The translations under genes and the position numbers were made by a program. A model generated the notes under the pieces. That model was not told the DNA's origin, searched no databases, and was given only the letters and a program-made list of their open reading frames with translations. From Phycicoccus jejuensis (lineage in GTDB: Bacteria > Actinomycetota > Actinomycetes > Actinomycetales > Dermatophilaceae): DNA of 64,000 nucleotides. Numbering within the stretch: position 1 is the stretch's first letter; each line of letters opens with the position of its first letter. The stretch is taken from the NCBI RefSeq assembly GCF_000720925.1, contig NZ_JOEE01000002.1:310001-374000 (forward strand), in the 5' to 3' direction. This document shows positions 25,197 to 33,001 of this stretch, one piece after another.

Positions 25197-26056
25197 ATGA
25201 CACGCACGACCCCCAGCGGCGTCGAGCGCACGTTCGGTCGCGACGAGATCATCGTGACCAAGACCGACCTGCAGGGTCGGATCACGTACGCGAACGAGGT
25301 GTTCTGCCGCGTCTCCGCCTTCGACGAGGCGGACGTGCTCGGCAAGCCGCACAACATCATCCGCCACCCGAGCATGCCCGCGGGTGTGTTCAAGCTCCTC
25401 TGGGACCGGCTGCGGGCCGGCCAGGAGCTCTTCACCTACGTCGTCAACATGGCCGGCGACGGCGGTCACTACTGGGTCTTCTCCTACGTGACCCCGACGT
25501 TCGACGCCCGTGGCTCGATCATCGGCTACCACTCGAACCGTCGCGTGCCGAGCCGCTCGGCCCTCATCGTCATCGAGCCCCTCTACCGCGAGATCCGCTC
25601 GCACGACGATGGCCAACCTCGACGGCGCCTCGCGCGAGATCGAGAACGTCGCCGGGTTCATCTCCTCGGTCGCCGCACAGACCAGGCTCCTCGCCCTCAA
25701 CGCGCAGATCGAGGCGGCCCGGGCCGGGACCGCCGGCCGCGGGTTCGACGTCGTCGCCTCCGAGGTCAAGTCGCTCGCCGAGACCACCGCGAAGTCGACG
25801 GAGGGCATCACCAACCAGGTCCAGGAGATGATCGCCGCCTCCGGCCGCAGCATCAACGCGATCCAGTCGGTCCACGGCATGGTGCGCGACATGTCGCCGA
25901 TGGTCGACGACCTGCGCTACGCCGTCGACGGGCAACGCCTCGATGTCGGACGGGGGCTACGGTCTCGACCCCCGCGTCGGCCAGGGCCTGGCCCAGATGG
26001 CCGAGATGCTCCGCGCCGAGGTCGGGACCTTCCTCGACGTCATGCGCCGCACCTGA
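25197..26056 (+). pseudogene. broken PAS-domain chemoreceptor (Aer-like) gene
   Basis: The ATG follows a good ribosome site (GGAGAAAGG). The first frame encodes a full Aer-type PAS domain of about 135 residues (GRITYANEVFCRVSAF, NIIRHPSMP, HYWVFSYVTP, GYHSNRR). Near 25605 the reading passes to the +1 frame, which encodes the methyl-accepting signalling tip (SVAAQTRLLALNAQIEAARAG, SEVKSLAETTAKST). Near 25930 a third frame supplies the natural end (LAQMAEMLRAEVGTFLDVMR). No membrane, HAMP or adaptation-helix region exists between PAS and tip, so sequence has also been lost. It is probably inactive as a receptor. Confidence 0.8.
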
Positions 26057-26074
26057 GGCGGCGCCCCCCGGGCT

Positions 26075-26122
26075 GGACGGGCACCGGTCGCGCGCACTCC
26101 GGAGCGCGACCGGTGCCCGTCC
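26075..26122. terminator. 19-bp perfect hairpin between convergent genes
   Basis: Arms 26075-26093 and 26104-26122 are exact inverses with a 10-base loop. It lies after the PAS pseudogene and before the end of the AAA ATPase gene. Confidence 0.75.
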
Positions 26123-26185
26123 TGTACGCCGTGCAGAAATCGACGAATGTGACGATTGCTGCACGCCCGCCCGCGCGTGCCCGGA

Positions 26186-27400
26186 TCAGGTGTGGTCGCG
26201 CAGGTACCGCCCGAAGTGCGGCACGGTGAAGGCGATGAGCCCCCGCTCGCCGGAGTAGATGAGGCCCTTCTTGAGCAGCGCGTCGCGGGCCGGCGAGAGC
26301 GACTGCGGCTTGCGTCCCAGGTGCGCCGCGACGTCCGCGGTCGGGACGGCGTCGGCGTCGTCGGTGCCCCCGGCCGCGGCGGCGACCTCCGCCATCGCCC
26401 GCAGGTACTCGCGCTCACCGGGCGTCGCCCGCTCGAACCGCGACCCGAAGAACCCGACCGCCAGCTCGGCCTCGGCCTCCGGCGCCGCGACCTCGACGTC
26501 GGCCGGCGTGATGGGCGAGCCGGGTGCCCTGTCCCACACCGCCTTCCCGTAGGCCTGGATGAAGTAGGGGTACCCACCGGTGGCGAGGTACATCGCCGCG
26601 AGCGCGTCCGGCTCGTACTCCGCCCCCTCGTCGGCCGCCGGCCGCACGAGCGCCGCGTCCGCCGCGTCGCGGTCGAGCCGGTCGATGCGCGAGTACCGGA
26701 ACAGCCGCTCGGAGTACGACTTCGAGGCCGACAGCACCGCCGGGAGGTGCGGCAGCCCGGCGCCCACGACGATGAGCGGCAGCCCGGTCTGGCTGATCTC
26801 GTGTGCGGCCGCGCAGAGGGCCGACACGTCCTCGGGCCCGAGGTCCTGCATCTCGTCGATGAAGACGGCGATGCCGCGGCCGGTGTCGGCCGCCGTCCCC
26901 CCGAGGTCGGACAGCAGCTCGACGAGGTCGATCTCGACGTCGCCCGAGTCGGCGCGCCCGGCGACCGCGGGCACGGTGATGCCCGGGTTCCAGCGGTCGC
27001 GCAGCTTGGGGGCCGACCGGGCCGAGCGGCCCGACTCCGGCTCGCGCTGGGCGAAGGACCGGATCACCCCGAGCGCGTGGTCCCCGGCACCGCCCGCCGG
27101 CCCGAGCTCGCGCACCGCCTGGTGCAGGGCCGACGACAGCGGCCGACGCAGCGACTGGTCGGGCCGCGCCTCGAGCTTGCCGGTGCCCCACCCCGCCCGC
27201 ACCGCGGCCGAGCGCAGGGCGTTGAGCAGGACGGTCTTGCCCACGCCGCGCAGGCCGGTGAGGACCACCGAGCGCTCGGGACGGCCCCGGGCCACCCGCT
27301 CGAGGACGACGTCGAAGGCGTCCAGCTGCTCGTCGCGCCCGGCGAGCTCGGGCGGCCGCTGGCCGGCGCCGGGGGCGTAGGGGTTCCGGATCGGGTCCAC
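26186..27400 (-). CDS. AAA ATPase, Orc1/Cdc6-like or STAND-type
   Basis: A 404-residue soluble ATPase. The P-loop is GLRGVGKTVLL (about 49-59) and Walker B is IAVFIDEMQDL (about 176-186), with a sensor region LIVVGAGLPHLP. A winged-helix-like C-terminal domain follows (AAHLGRKPQSLSPARDALLKKGLIY). The protein opens DPIRNPYAPGAGQRPPELAGRD. GTG at 27400 is preferred over 27406 because TACGGT ends exactly 6 bases upstream. The architecture resembles archaeal-type Cdc6 and STAND ATPases; the biological role is not known. Nothing nearby suggests a replication origin. Confidence 0.85.
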   Translation of the reverse strand: MDPIRNPYAPGAGQRPPELAGRDEQLDAFDVVLERVARGRPERSVVLTGLRGVGKTVLLNALRSAAVRAGWGTGKLEARPDQSLRRPLSSALHQAVRELGPAGGAGDHALGVIRSFAQREPESGRSARSAPKLRDRWNPGITVPAVAGRADSGDVEIDLVELLSDLGGTAADTGRGIAVFIDEMQDLGPEDVSALCAAAHEISQTGLPLIVVGAGLPHLPAVLSASKSYSERLFRYSRIDRLDRDAADAALVRPAADEGAEYEPDALAAMYLATGGYPYFIQAYGKAVWDRAPGSPITPADVEVAAPEAEAELAVGFFGSRFERATPGEREYLRAMAEVAAAAGGTDDADAVPTADVAAHLGRKPQSLSPARDALLKKGLIYSGERGLIAFTVPHFGRYLRDHT

Positions 27401-27406
27401 GATCAC

Positions 27407-27412
27407 ACCGTA
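27407..27412 (-). promoter_or_regulatory. leaderless -10 box of the AAA ATPase gene
   Basis: TACGGT on the minus strand ends 6 bases before the GTG at 27400. Confidence 0.5.
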
Positions 27413-27478
27413 TGGGCATCTCTAGCCCTGACCCGATACATCCGCAGACGCCCCGATCGTGTCGCCGCCGACGCGCCA

Positions 27479-27505
27479 GGGTGACATGGCCCGCCCATGT
27501 CACCC
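27479..27505. promoter_or_regulatory. 11-bp inverted repeat, possible operator or hairpin
   Basis: GGGTGACATGG and its exact inverse CCATGTCACCC, 5 bases apart, in the 265-bp divergent region between the AAA ATPase and the M20 peptidase. Nothing else was recognised in that region besides the TACGGT box. Confidence 0.45.
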
Positions 27506-27665
27506 CGCCGCGGAGGTCGCCCGACCGCTCGCACCACCGCGGGGACCGTTCGTCGACGACGCCGGGCCTACCCGTGGGTCACCCCCGGACCCGGGGAAAC
27601 AGTCGGGGCGCCCCGGGACCACCACACAGCGACATCCACCACACAATGACGTGAGGACCACGACG

Positions 27666-29231
27666 ATGACCGACCACCCATCGACCGGACCAGCCGACAC
27701 CACCCCCACCGACGGCGACACCGCCCGCCGCCTCCTCGGGCGACGCGCCCTCCTCGCGGGCGCCGGCGGCGCCGCGACCCTCGCCGCCACCGGCCTCGTC
27801 AGCGGGAGCGGGGCCGTGGCCCGACCGGTCGCCGGCCTGCCCGCCGCGACCGCGCCGACCCCGCTCGCGCTCCTGCGCCGGATGATCTCCTTCGACACCC
27901 AGAACTTCGGTGAGGGCGGCAAGACCCGGGCGCACGCGCAGTGGCTGCGCGGCGTCTGGGACGCCGCCGGCGTCCGCTCCGAGATCATCCCGACCCCCCA
28001 GCCGGACAACGTCCACCTCATCGCGCGGATCAAGGGGACCACCTCGGCGCGGCCGCTGCTCCTGCTCGGCCACTCCGACGTCGTGCCCGTCGAGCGCGAG
28101 AACTGGTCGGTCGACCCCTTCGCCGCCGTGGTGAAGGGCGGCGAGATCTACGGCCGTGGCGCGCTCGACATGAAGGGCGCCAACGCGGCGTCCATCGCCG
28201 GGCTGCTGCGGCACGTCCAGGAGGGGCACCGGTTCGAGCGCGACATCATCGTCCTCACCGACTGCGACGAGGAGGCCGGCAGCTACGGCTCCGGCTGGCT
28301 CGCCGAGAAGCACTGGGACAAGCTCGACGCCGGGATGGTGCTGACCGAGGGCGGCTGGTTCCTCGCACAGTCCAACGGCACGACGCCGATGCTCGTGACG
28401 GTGACCCGCCAGGACAAGGTCTACTTCAACCTCGACCTCTACGCCTCCGGCACCGCGACGCACTCGTCGAAGCCCATCCCGGACAACGCGATCGTCTCGC
28501 TGTCGCGGGCGGTCGCGGACATCGGCGACGACCTCGCCCCGGTGCACCTCACGAAGGTCACCCGCGAGTACTTCGCCGCCCTCGCCCGGGCCACCGACGA
28601 CCGCCGGTTCGCGAACGCGATCCGGCTGATGCTCGGCACCCGCAGCACGAAGGTCCGCGAGCGGGCCGCCGCGCTCGTCGTCCGGTACTCCGACTACCCC
28701 TACCTCCACTCGGCGCTGCTGCGCACGACGACCGCCTTCGTCATCGAGGACGCGGGGTACAAGGAGAACGTCATCCCGTCCGAGGCGCACGTGCGCGTCA
28801 ACTGCCGGGGCATCCCCGGTGGCGAGAAGCCGCGTGACTTCGTGGCGCGGCTGCGTCGGACGTTGCGCGGCAAGGACATCGAGGTCCGTCTGGGGGCGCC
28901 CGAGGGTGTCAGCGAGGCCGACTACCTCGACCAGCTCGACGAGACGTGGGCCACCGCGCCGGCGTCGCTCGACACCCCGCTCTACGACGCGATCGAGCGG
29001 GCGGCGAAGCGCACCTACCCGAAGGCCGTCTTCTCGCCGGCGCTCTTCGAGGCCGGGACGAGCCTCGGGCCGTGGCGCGAGCGCGGCATCCCCGGGTACG
29101 GCGTCTACCCGTACGTCATCGACAACGACCAGCTCATCGGGATGCACGGCAACGACGAGCGGATCTACGTCGAGGCCCTCGAGCGCGGCACGGACTTCAT
29201 GTACCGGGTCTTCGACGGCTTCCGCGCCTGA
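27666..29231 (+). CDS. Tat-exported M20 family metallopeptidase/amidohydrolase
   Basis: A 521-residue zinc hydrolase of the ArgE/DapE/Acy1 group. The N-terminus carries a Tat-like signal (GRRALLAGAGGAATLAATGL, about residues 21-40), so a folded enzyme is probably secreted. The metal motifs follow: LLGHSDVVPVERENW, GRGALDMKGANAA, and DCDEEAGSYGSGWL with the general-base Glu pair. A dimerisation domain interrupts the catalytic fold at about 250-390. ATG 27666 was chosen; an in-frame GTG lies 15 bases upstream. It may release amino acids from acylated or dipeptide substrates. It is transcribed alone and converges on phoD. Confidence 0.88.
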   Translation: MTDHPSTGPADTTPTDGDTARRLLGRRALLAGAGGAATLAATGLVSGSGAVARPVAGLPAATAPTPLALLRRMISFDTQNFGEGGKTRAHAQWLRGVWDAAGVRSEIIPTPQPDNVHLIARIKGTTSARPLLLLGHSDVVPVERENWSVDPFAAVVKGGEIYGRGALDMKGANAASIAGLLRHVQEGHRFERDIIVLTDCDEEAGSYGSGWLAEKHWDKLDAGMVLTEGGWFLAQSNGTTPMLVTVTRQDKVYFNLDLYASGTATHSSKPIPDNAIVSLSRAVADIGDDLAPVHLTKVTREYFAALARATDDRRFANAIRLMLGTRSTKVRERAAALVVRYSDYPYLHSALLRTTTAFVIEDAGYKENVIPSEAHVRVNCRGIPGGEKPRDFVARLRRTLRGKDIEVRLGAPEGVSEADYLDQLDETWATAPASLDTPLYDAIERAAKRTYPKAVFSPALFEAGTSLGPWRERGIPGYGVYPYVIDNDQLIGMHGNDERIYVEALERGTDFMYRVFDGFRA

Positions 29232-29252
29232 CGCCGACCCGCCACGTACAGT

Positions 29253-29298
29253 GACCCGCCCCCCACCGCCCCACGACCGGGGCGATGCGGGGCGGGTC
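29253..29298. terminator. hairpin between the convergent M20 and phoD genes
   Basis: Twenty-base arms 29253-29272 and 29279-29298 pair with two mismatches around a 6-base loop. Confidence 0.6.
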
Positions 29299-29327
29299 CG
29301 CGTGTGCCGGAGCCCGAATCGCAGCGG

Positions 29328-30983
29328 TCAGCTGCCGCCGTGCGTCTCCTCGCGGACGGTGTCGGCGATCTTTTCCGCGTCCGAGCGCGCCGTGCCGCGG
29401 GCCACGGCGCTCGCCAGCGGGGCGTCCTGCACCTGGACGAGCCCCCGCTCCCGGTCGCCGAGGACGAAGGTCGCGCGGGTGAAGGCCTCCGCCCCGGGGG
29501 TCGTGACGACCGGGACGCACCGGAAGCGCGCGGTCAGCTCGTCTCGGGTGATCGTCGTGCTGACGTAGCCCCGCAGGTTGGTCCAGAACCGGAGGTTGGG
29601 GTTCCACGCGGCCCACGGGTGCGTGCCGTCGGCCTCGTCGTACCCGTCGCCGCCCGACGTGATCGACGAGGTGACGAGCTCCGACCCGACCACTCGGCCG
29701 TCGTCCCCGTCGAGGTACAGGTCGGACGCCCAGTGCGCGTGCACGTCACCCGTGAGGACGACCGGGTTGCGGACGCCCGCGTCGACCCAGCCGCGGGTCA
29801 CCCGCTCGCGCGAGGCGGGGTAGCCGTCCCACGAGTCCATCGAGACGGTCGTCGCGGCGCCGGGGTCGTTGTCGCGCCGGCCGAAGAAGACCTGCTGCCC
29901 GAGGAGGTCCCAGCGGGCGCGCGAGCGCCGGAACCCGTCGAGCAGCCAGCGCTCCTGCGCGTGCCCCGGCAGCGAGCGCTGCGGGTCGGCGGCCTCCGGG
30001 CAGTCCTTGTAGCCGTCGCCGCACGCCTGGTCGGACCGGTACTGCCGCGTGTCGAGCATGTGGAACGTCGCGAGCGAGCCCCAGCGAACCCGCCGGAAGA
30101 GCTGCAGGTCCGGCCCGTGCGGCACGGAGGTGCGGCGCAGCGGCATGTTCTCGTAGTAGGCGCGGTAGGCGGCAGCCCGCCGGTCCAGGAACCCCGGTGT
30201 CTCCGAGACCTTCTCGGGCACGTGGTCGGCGTAGTTGTTGTCGACCTCGTGGTCGTCCCAGACCGCGAGCCACGGGGCGGCGGCGTGCGCCGCCTGGAGG
30301 TCGGGGTCGGTCTTGTACTGCGCCAGCCGCTGCCGGTAGCCCGCGAGCGTCGTCGTCTCCGGGCCGGCGTGGTGCCGTCCGATGCCGTCCCCGGCGCCCT
30401 CGTACTGGTAGTCCCCGAGGTGGAGCACGAGGTCGGGCCGCTCGTCGGCGAGGTGCCCGTACGCCGTGAAGTACCCCGCCGGCAGGTTGGAGCAGGAGGC
30501 GAAGGCCATCGTCAGCGACGTCGGGGACTGCCAGGGCGCGGGGGCGGTCGTCGCGCGGCCGGTGCGGGTGACGAAGCGCCCGAGGCGGAATCGGTAGAAG
30601 TACTCCCGGCCGGGCAGCAGGCCGCCGACCTCGACGTGGACGGCGTGCGCACTGGCGGCCCGGGCCGGGACCACGCCGGAGCGCACGACCTGGCGGAAGT
30701 CCTCGTCCCGCGCGACCTGCCAGCCGACGACGAAGGTGCGGTCCGGCATCCCGCCGAGGCCGTCGGCGGCCAGCGGCTCGACGGCCAGCCGCGTCCAGAG
30801 GACGAAGCCGTCCGGGGAGGGGTCGCCCGAGGCGACGCCGAGCGTGAAGGGGTCGGTGCGCGGCGTCGGGGCGGCCGCGCTGGGGCGGGCGTCGGCGCGC
30901 AGGGCGGCGGTGGACGTGGCGGCGCCGGCGGCGGCGACCGCCCCGACGCGCAGGAGGGTCCGGCGGGAGGCTGTCGTGGTCAT
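29328..30983 (-). CDS. phoD: alkaline phosphatase D (PhoD-like phosphodiesterase)
   Basis: A 551-residue secreted phosphatase. A twin-arginine signal (SRRTLLRVGAVAAAG) begins at residue 6. An N-terminal PhoD domain (GVASGDPSPDGFVLWTRL) is followed by the metal-binding catalytic domain: FASCSNLPAGY, LHLGDYQYEG, WDDHEVDNNYADH and LTGDVHAHWASD. PhoD releases phosphate from phosphodiesters, including teichoic acid, and is often induced at low phosphate. The ATG at 30983 is used because the Tat motif begins right after it. No PhoP box was recognised upstream. Confidence 0.92.
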   Translation of the reverse strand: MTTTASRRTLLRVGAVAAAGAATSTAALRADARPSAAAPTPRTDPFTLGVASGDPSPDGFVLWTRLAVEPLAADGLGGMPDRTFVVGWQVARDEDFRQVVRSGVVPARAASAHAVHVEVGGLLPGREYFYRFRLGRFVTRTGRATTAPAPWQSPTSLTMAFASCSNLPAGYFTAYGHLADERPDLVLHLGDYQYEGAGDGIGRHHAGPETTTLAGYRQRLAQYKTDPDLQAAHAAAPWLAVWDDHEVDNNYADHVPEKVSETPGFLDRRAAAYRAYYENMPLRRTSVPHGPDLQLFRRVRWGSLATFHMLDTRQYRSDQACGDGYKDCPEAADPQRSLPGHAQERWLLDGFRRSRARWDLLGQQVFFGRRDNDPGAATTVSMDSWDGYPASRERVTRGWVDAGVRNPVVLTGDVHAHWASDLYLDGDDGRVVGSELVTSSITSGGDGYDEADGTHPWAAWNPNLRFWTNLRGYVSTTITRDELTARFRCVPVVTTPGAEAFTRATFVLGDRERGLVQVQDAPLASAVARGTARSDAEKIADTVREETHGGS

Positions 30984-31155
30984 GGCCGCCACCCTCGCCG
31001 CCGGTCGGCGACCGGCGGGGGAGCACGGCACGAGGGGTGCGTGAAGGGTCCGTGACCCCGGGGTGGCCGGTGCCCCTGCGGCTCACCCGGCCCGGGTCAG
31101 GGGAGCGTCAAGAGCGAGCTGGCGACCGCGGTGCCACCCGTCGATGCCCGCGTCT

Positions 31156-31197
31156 GGCCTCGTCTAGTGGAAGAGCTAGAGAGTCACAGACGAGCCC
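31156..31197. other. strong hairpin of unknown role between phoD and gdx
   Basis: Arms CTCGTCT (31159-31165) and AGACGAG (31188-31194) extend through GTG/CAC inside and GGC/GCC outside, around an A/G-rich loop with GAGCTAGAGAG. It is upstream of the gdx promoter, so it is not in that leader. The rest of the 335-bp gap 30984-31318 holds only the promoter and the riboswitch. Confidence 0.4.
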
Positions 31198-31209
31198 ATC
31201 GACACGGGT

Positions 31210-31238
31210 TTGCCCCGGCGGACGGGGCGTGCGACAGT
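31210..31238 (+). promoter_or_regulatory. promoter of the guanidine-controlled gdx gene
   Basis: TTGCCC (31210-31215), 17 bases, GACAGT (31233-31238). Transcription would start near 31245, just before a GAGCCC/GGGCTC hairpin and the riboswitch. Confidence 0.45.
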
Positions 31239-31261
31239 GGCGGCAGAGCCCCGCACGGGCT

Positions 31262-31306
31262 CCCGGACGATGGGCGCCGTACCCGGTGACGCGACAAGAC
31301 GGCCCG
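31262..31306 (+). promoter_or_regulatory. guanidine-III riboswitch (ykkC-III class)
   Basis: The leader reads CCCGGACGAtGGGCGCCGU, then ACCCGGUGAC and GACAAGACGGC. I recall the guanidine-III aptamer of Thermobifida fusca as having the blocks CCGGACGA, GCGCCGUACCCGGU and GACAAGACGGC, and all occur here in the same order and spacing. This class folds into a compact pseudoknot that binds guanidinium and frees the ribosome site, here CAGGAG at 31307-31312. It is placed directly before an SMR guanidinium exporter gene, the classic target. Confidence 0.88.
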
Positions 31307-31318
31307 CAGGAGCACGTC

Positions 31319-31633
31319 GTGTCGTGGGTCGTCCTCGTCCTCTCCGGTGTCCTCGAGGCCGTCTGGGCCACCGCCCTCGGCCGGTCCGAGGGCCTGAGCC
31401 GTCCGGTCCCCGCCGTCGTCTTCGTCGTCGCGCTCGCCGCGAGCATGGGCGGACTCGGCTGGGCGATGCGCGAGCTGCCCGTCGGCACCGCCTACGCGGT
31501 GTGGGTCGGTATCGGCGCCGTGCTCACCGTGTCCGTCGCGATGGCGACGGGCGAGGAGCCGGTCTCGCTGCTGCGGGTCCTGCTCGTGCTCGGCATCGTC
31601 GGTTGCGTCGTCGGCCTCAAGCTCGTCTCCTGA
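31319..31633 (+). CDS. gdx: guanidinium exporter Gdx (SugE-type small multidrug resistance protein)
   Basis: A 104-residue protein with four membrane helices, the SMR layout. The essential Glu13 lies in SGVLEAVWATALG, and the Gly/Val-rich helix 4 is LLRVLLVLGIVGCVVGLKL. SMR proteins work as antiparallel dimers exchanging cation for protons. The guanidine-III riboswitch directly upstream marks this as the guanidinium exporter subtype rather than a broad quaternary-ammonium pump. The GTG start has an AGGAG site 6 bases upstream. It is followed by a family B palindrome. Confidence 0.93.
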   Translation: MSWVVLVLSGVLEAVWATALGRSEGLSRPVPAVVFVVALAASMGGLGWAMRELPVGTAYAVWVGIGAVLTVSVAMATGEEPVSLLRVLLVLGIVGCVVGLKLVS

Positions 31634-31646
31634 CCCGCCTCCGTGT

Positions 31647-31700
31647 CGGGCTACACCGCAGTACGTGTCGTCACGGCGGCAGTTACTGCGGTGTAGCGCG
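31647..31700. repeat. 54-bp palindrome, family B, copy 2
   Basis: Arms 31647-31663 and 31684-31700 (17 bases, one mismatch), 20-base loop. Arm sequence and total length match the copy at 11728-11781. Located between the convergent gdx and rhodanese genes. Confidence 0.85.
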
Positions 31701-31715
31701 CGATGGGGCGGCGGG

Positions 31716-32054
31716 TCAGGGGACCTGGGGCTCCGCGCCGCCGGCGGCCTCCATCGGGCGACCCTCCGCGTGCCAGGCGCGCATCCCGCCCTCGAGGTTG
31801 GCCACCTCGTAGCCCTGCTGCGCGAGCCACGGCAGCACCCGCGAGACGCGACCGCCGGAGCGGCAGGTGACGACGAGCGGCTCGTCGCGGTCGAGGAAGG
31901 GCGCGAGCTCGTCGAGGCGCTGCGGCAGCTCGGCCATCGGGATGTGGACGGCGCCCGGGGCGTGGCCGCGGTCCCACTCGTCCTGCTCGCGGATGTCGAG
32001 GAAGGTCGCGTCGTCGGGGACCGCGGAGACCGGCACGTCGGGGAACTCGCTCAT
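31716..32054 (-). CDS. single-domain rhodanese-like sulfurtransferase
   Basis: A 112-residue rhodanese domain. The active-site loop is VTCRSGGRVSR with Cys64; LDIREQDEWDRGHAPGAVHIP is the typical N-terminal half. It could carry sulfur as a persulfide on Cys64; the partner is not known. ATG 32054 was chosen as it begins the domain properly, and a GATGCT box lies 6 bases upstream. No operon partner: the Fpg gene upstream on the same strand is 49 bp away and has its own promoter. Confidence 0.9.
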   Translation of the reverse strand: MSEFPDVPVSAVPDDATFLDIREQDEWDRGHAPGAVHIPMAELPQRLDELAPFLDRDEPLVVTCRSGGRVSRVLPWLAQQGYEVANLEGGMRAWHAEGRPMEAAGGAEPQVP

Positions 32055-32103
32055 GCCCCCAGCATCGCGCACGGCCCGGCCGGCGCCGCCGGTCGCGTCC
32101 GCG

Positions 32104-32964
32104 CTACTTGAGGAACTTGCTCGTGCGCCGGTCGGCGAGGGGCTTGCCGCCGGTCTGGCACGTGGCGCAGTACTGGAGCGAGGAGTCGGCGAACGAGACC
32201 TCCCGGACGACGTCGCCGCACTCGGGGCAGGTCTCGCCGGTGCGGCCGTGCACCCGCATCCCCGCCCGCTTGGCGTCCTTGAGCTCCTTCGCCGGCTTGC
32301 CGGACGCGGTCGCCACCGCGTGGGCGAGGGTCTCGCGCAGCGCCGTGTACAGGCGGGTCACCTGCTCGGCGTCGAGCTTCGCCGCGATCGCGAACGGCGA
32401 CAGCTTCGCGACGTGGAGCACCTCGTCGGAGTAGGCGTTGCCGACCCCGGCGATGATCGACTGGTCGCGCAGCAGCCCCTTCACCTGCATCCGGTGCTCC
32501 GCGAGGATGCCCGCGAAGACCTCCTGCGTGAACTCGTCGGCGAGCGGGTCGGGCCCGAGTGAGACGATGCCCGGCACGTCCTCGACGCGGTTGACGACGT
32601 AGGCGGCGAGGCGCTTCTGGGTGCCGGCCTCGGTGAGGTCGAAGCCCGACGCGTCGTCGAACCGCACCCGCAGCGCGATCGGCGACTTGCCCGGCCGCAG
32701 CACCGTCGCCGGCATCGCGTCGGACCAGCGCAGCCAGCCGGCCCGCGCGAGGTGGAAGACGAGGTGCGTGCCGCCGCAGTCGAGGTCGAGGAACTTGCCG
32801 TGCCGCGACACCCCGTCGACCGGGGCGCCGACGAGGGCGTCGGGCGGCGGCGTGAAGGTCTTGAGCACGTGGAAGCTCCCGAGCTCGACGCCGGTGACGA
32901 CGAGCCCGTCGGTGCGCTGGGTCAGGAAGTCGGCCAGCGCCTGCACCTCGGGCAGCTCGGGCAT
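32104..32964 (-). CDS. Fpg/Nei family DNA glycosylase
   Basis: A 286-residue base-excision enzyme. It starts MPELPEV, so Pro2 is the catalytic N-terminus and Glu3 is retained. GKFLDLD with the conserved Lys, the helix-two-turn-helix QSIIAGVGNAYSDE, and a C-terminal zinc finger (CPECG ... CATCQTGG) complete the family pattern. It should remove oxidised bases; whether it prefers 8-oxoguanine or pyrimidines is unclear. A TAGCGT box 6 bases before the ATG supports this start and leaderless expression. A second, Nei-type paralogue is at 60157-60993. Confidence 0.9.
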   Translation of the reverse strand: MPELPEVQALADFLTQRTDGLVVTGVELGSFHVLKTFTPPPDALVGAPVDGVSRHGKFLDLDCGGTHLVFHLARAGWLRWSDAMPATVLRPGKSPIALRVRFDDASGFDLTEAGTQKRLAAYVVNRVEDVPGIVSLGPDPLADEFTQEVFAGILAEHRMQVKGLLRDQSIIAGVGNAYSDEVLHVAKLSPFAIAAKLDAEQVTRLYTALRETLAHAVATASGKPAKELKDAKRAGMRVHGRTGETCPECGDVVREVSFADSSLQYCATCQTGGKPLADRRTSKFLK

Positions 32965-32970
32965 GGCCCG

Positions 32971-32976
32971 ACGCTA
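32971..32976 (-). promoter_or_regulatory. leaderless -10 box of the Fpg-type gene
   Basis: TAGCGT on the minus strand, 6 bases before the ATG at 32964. Confidence 0.5.
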
Positions 32977-33001
32977 CCGTCCACCACCGACGCGGGGGAG
33001 G

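Noticed and set aside
26186-27400. Replication initiator and origin (Orc1/Cdc6 resemblance)
   Set aside because: No AT-rich region, DnaA boxes or repeats nearby; the protein family is widespread as accessory ATPases in bacteria.
31156-31197. tRNA-like segment (the CGTCTAGTGG string resembles a tRNA D-arm)
   Set aside because: No T-arm sequence, acceptor stem or anticodon loop can be placed; the region folds as one hairpin.
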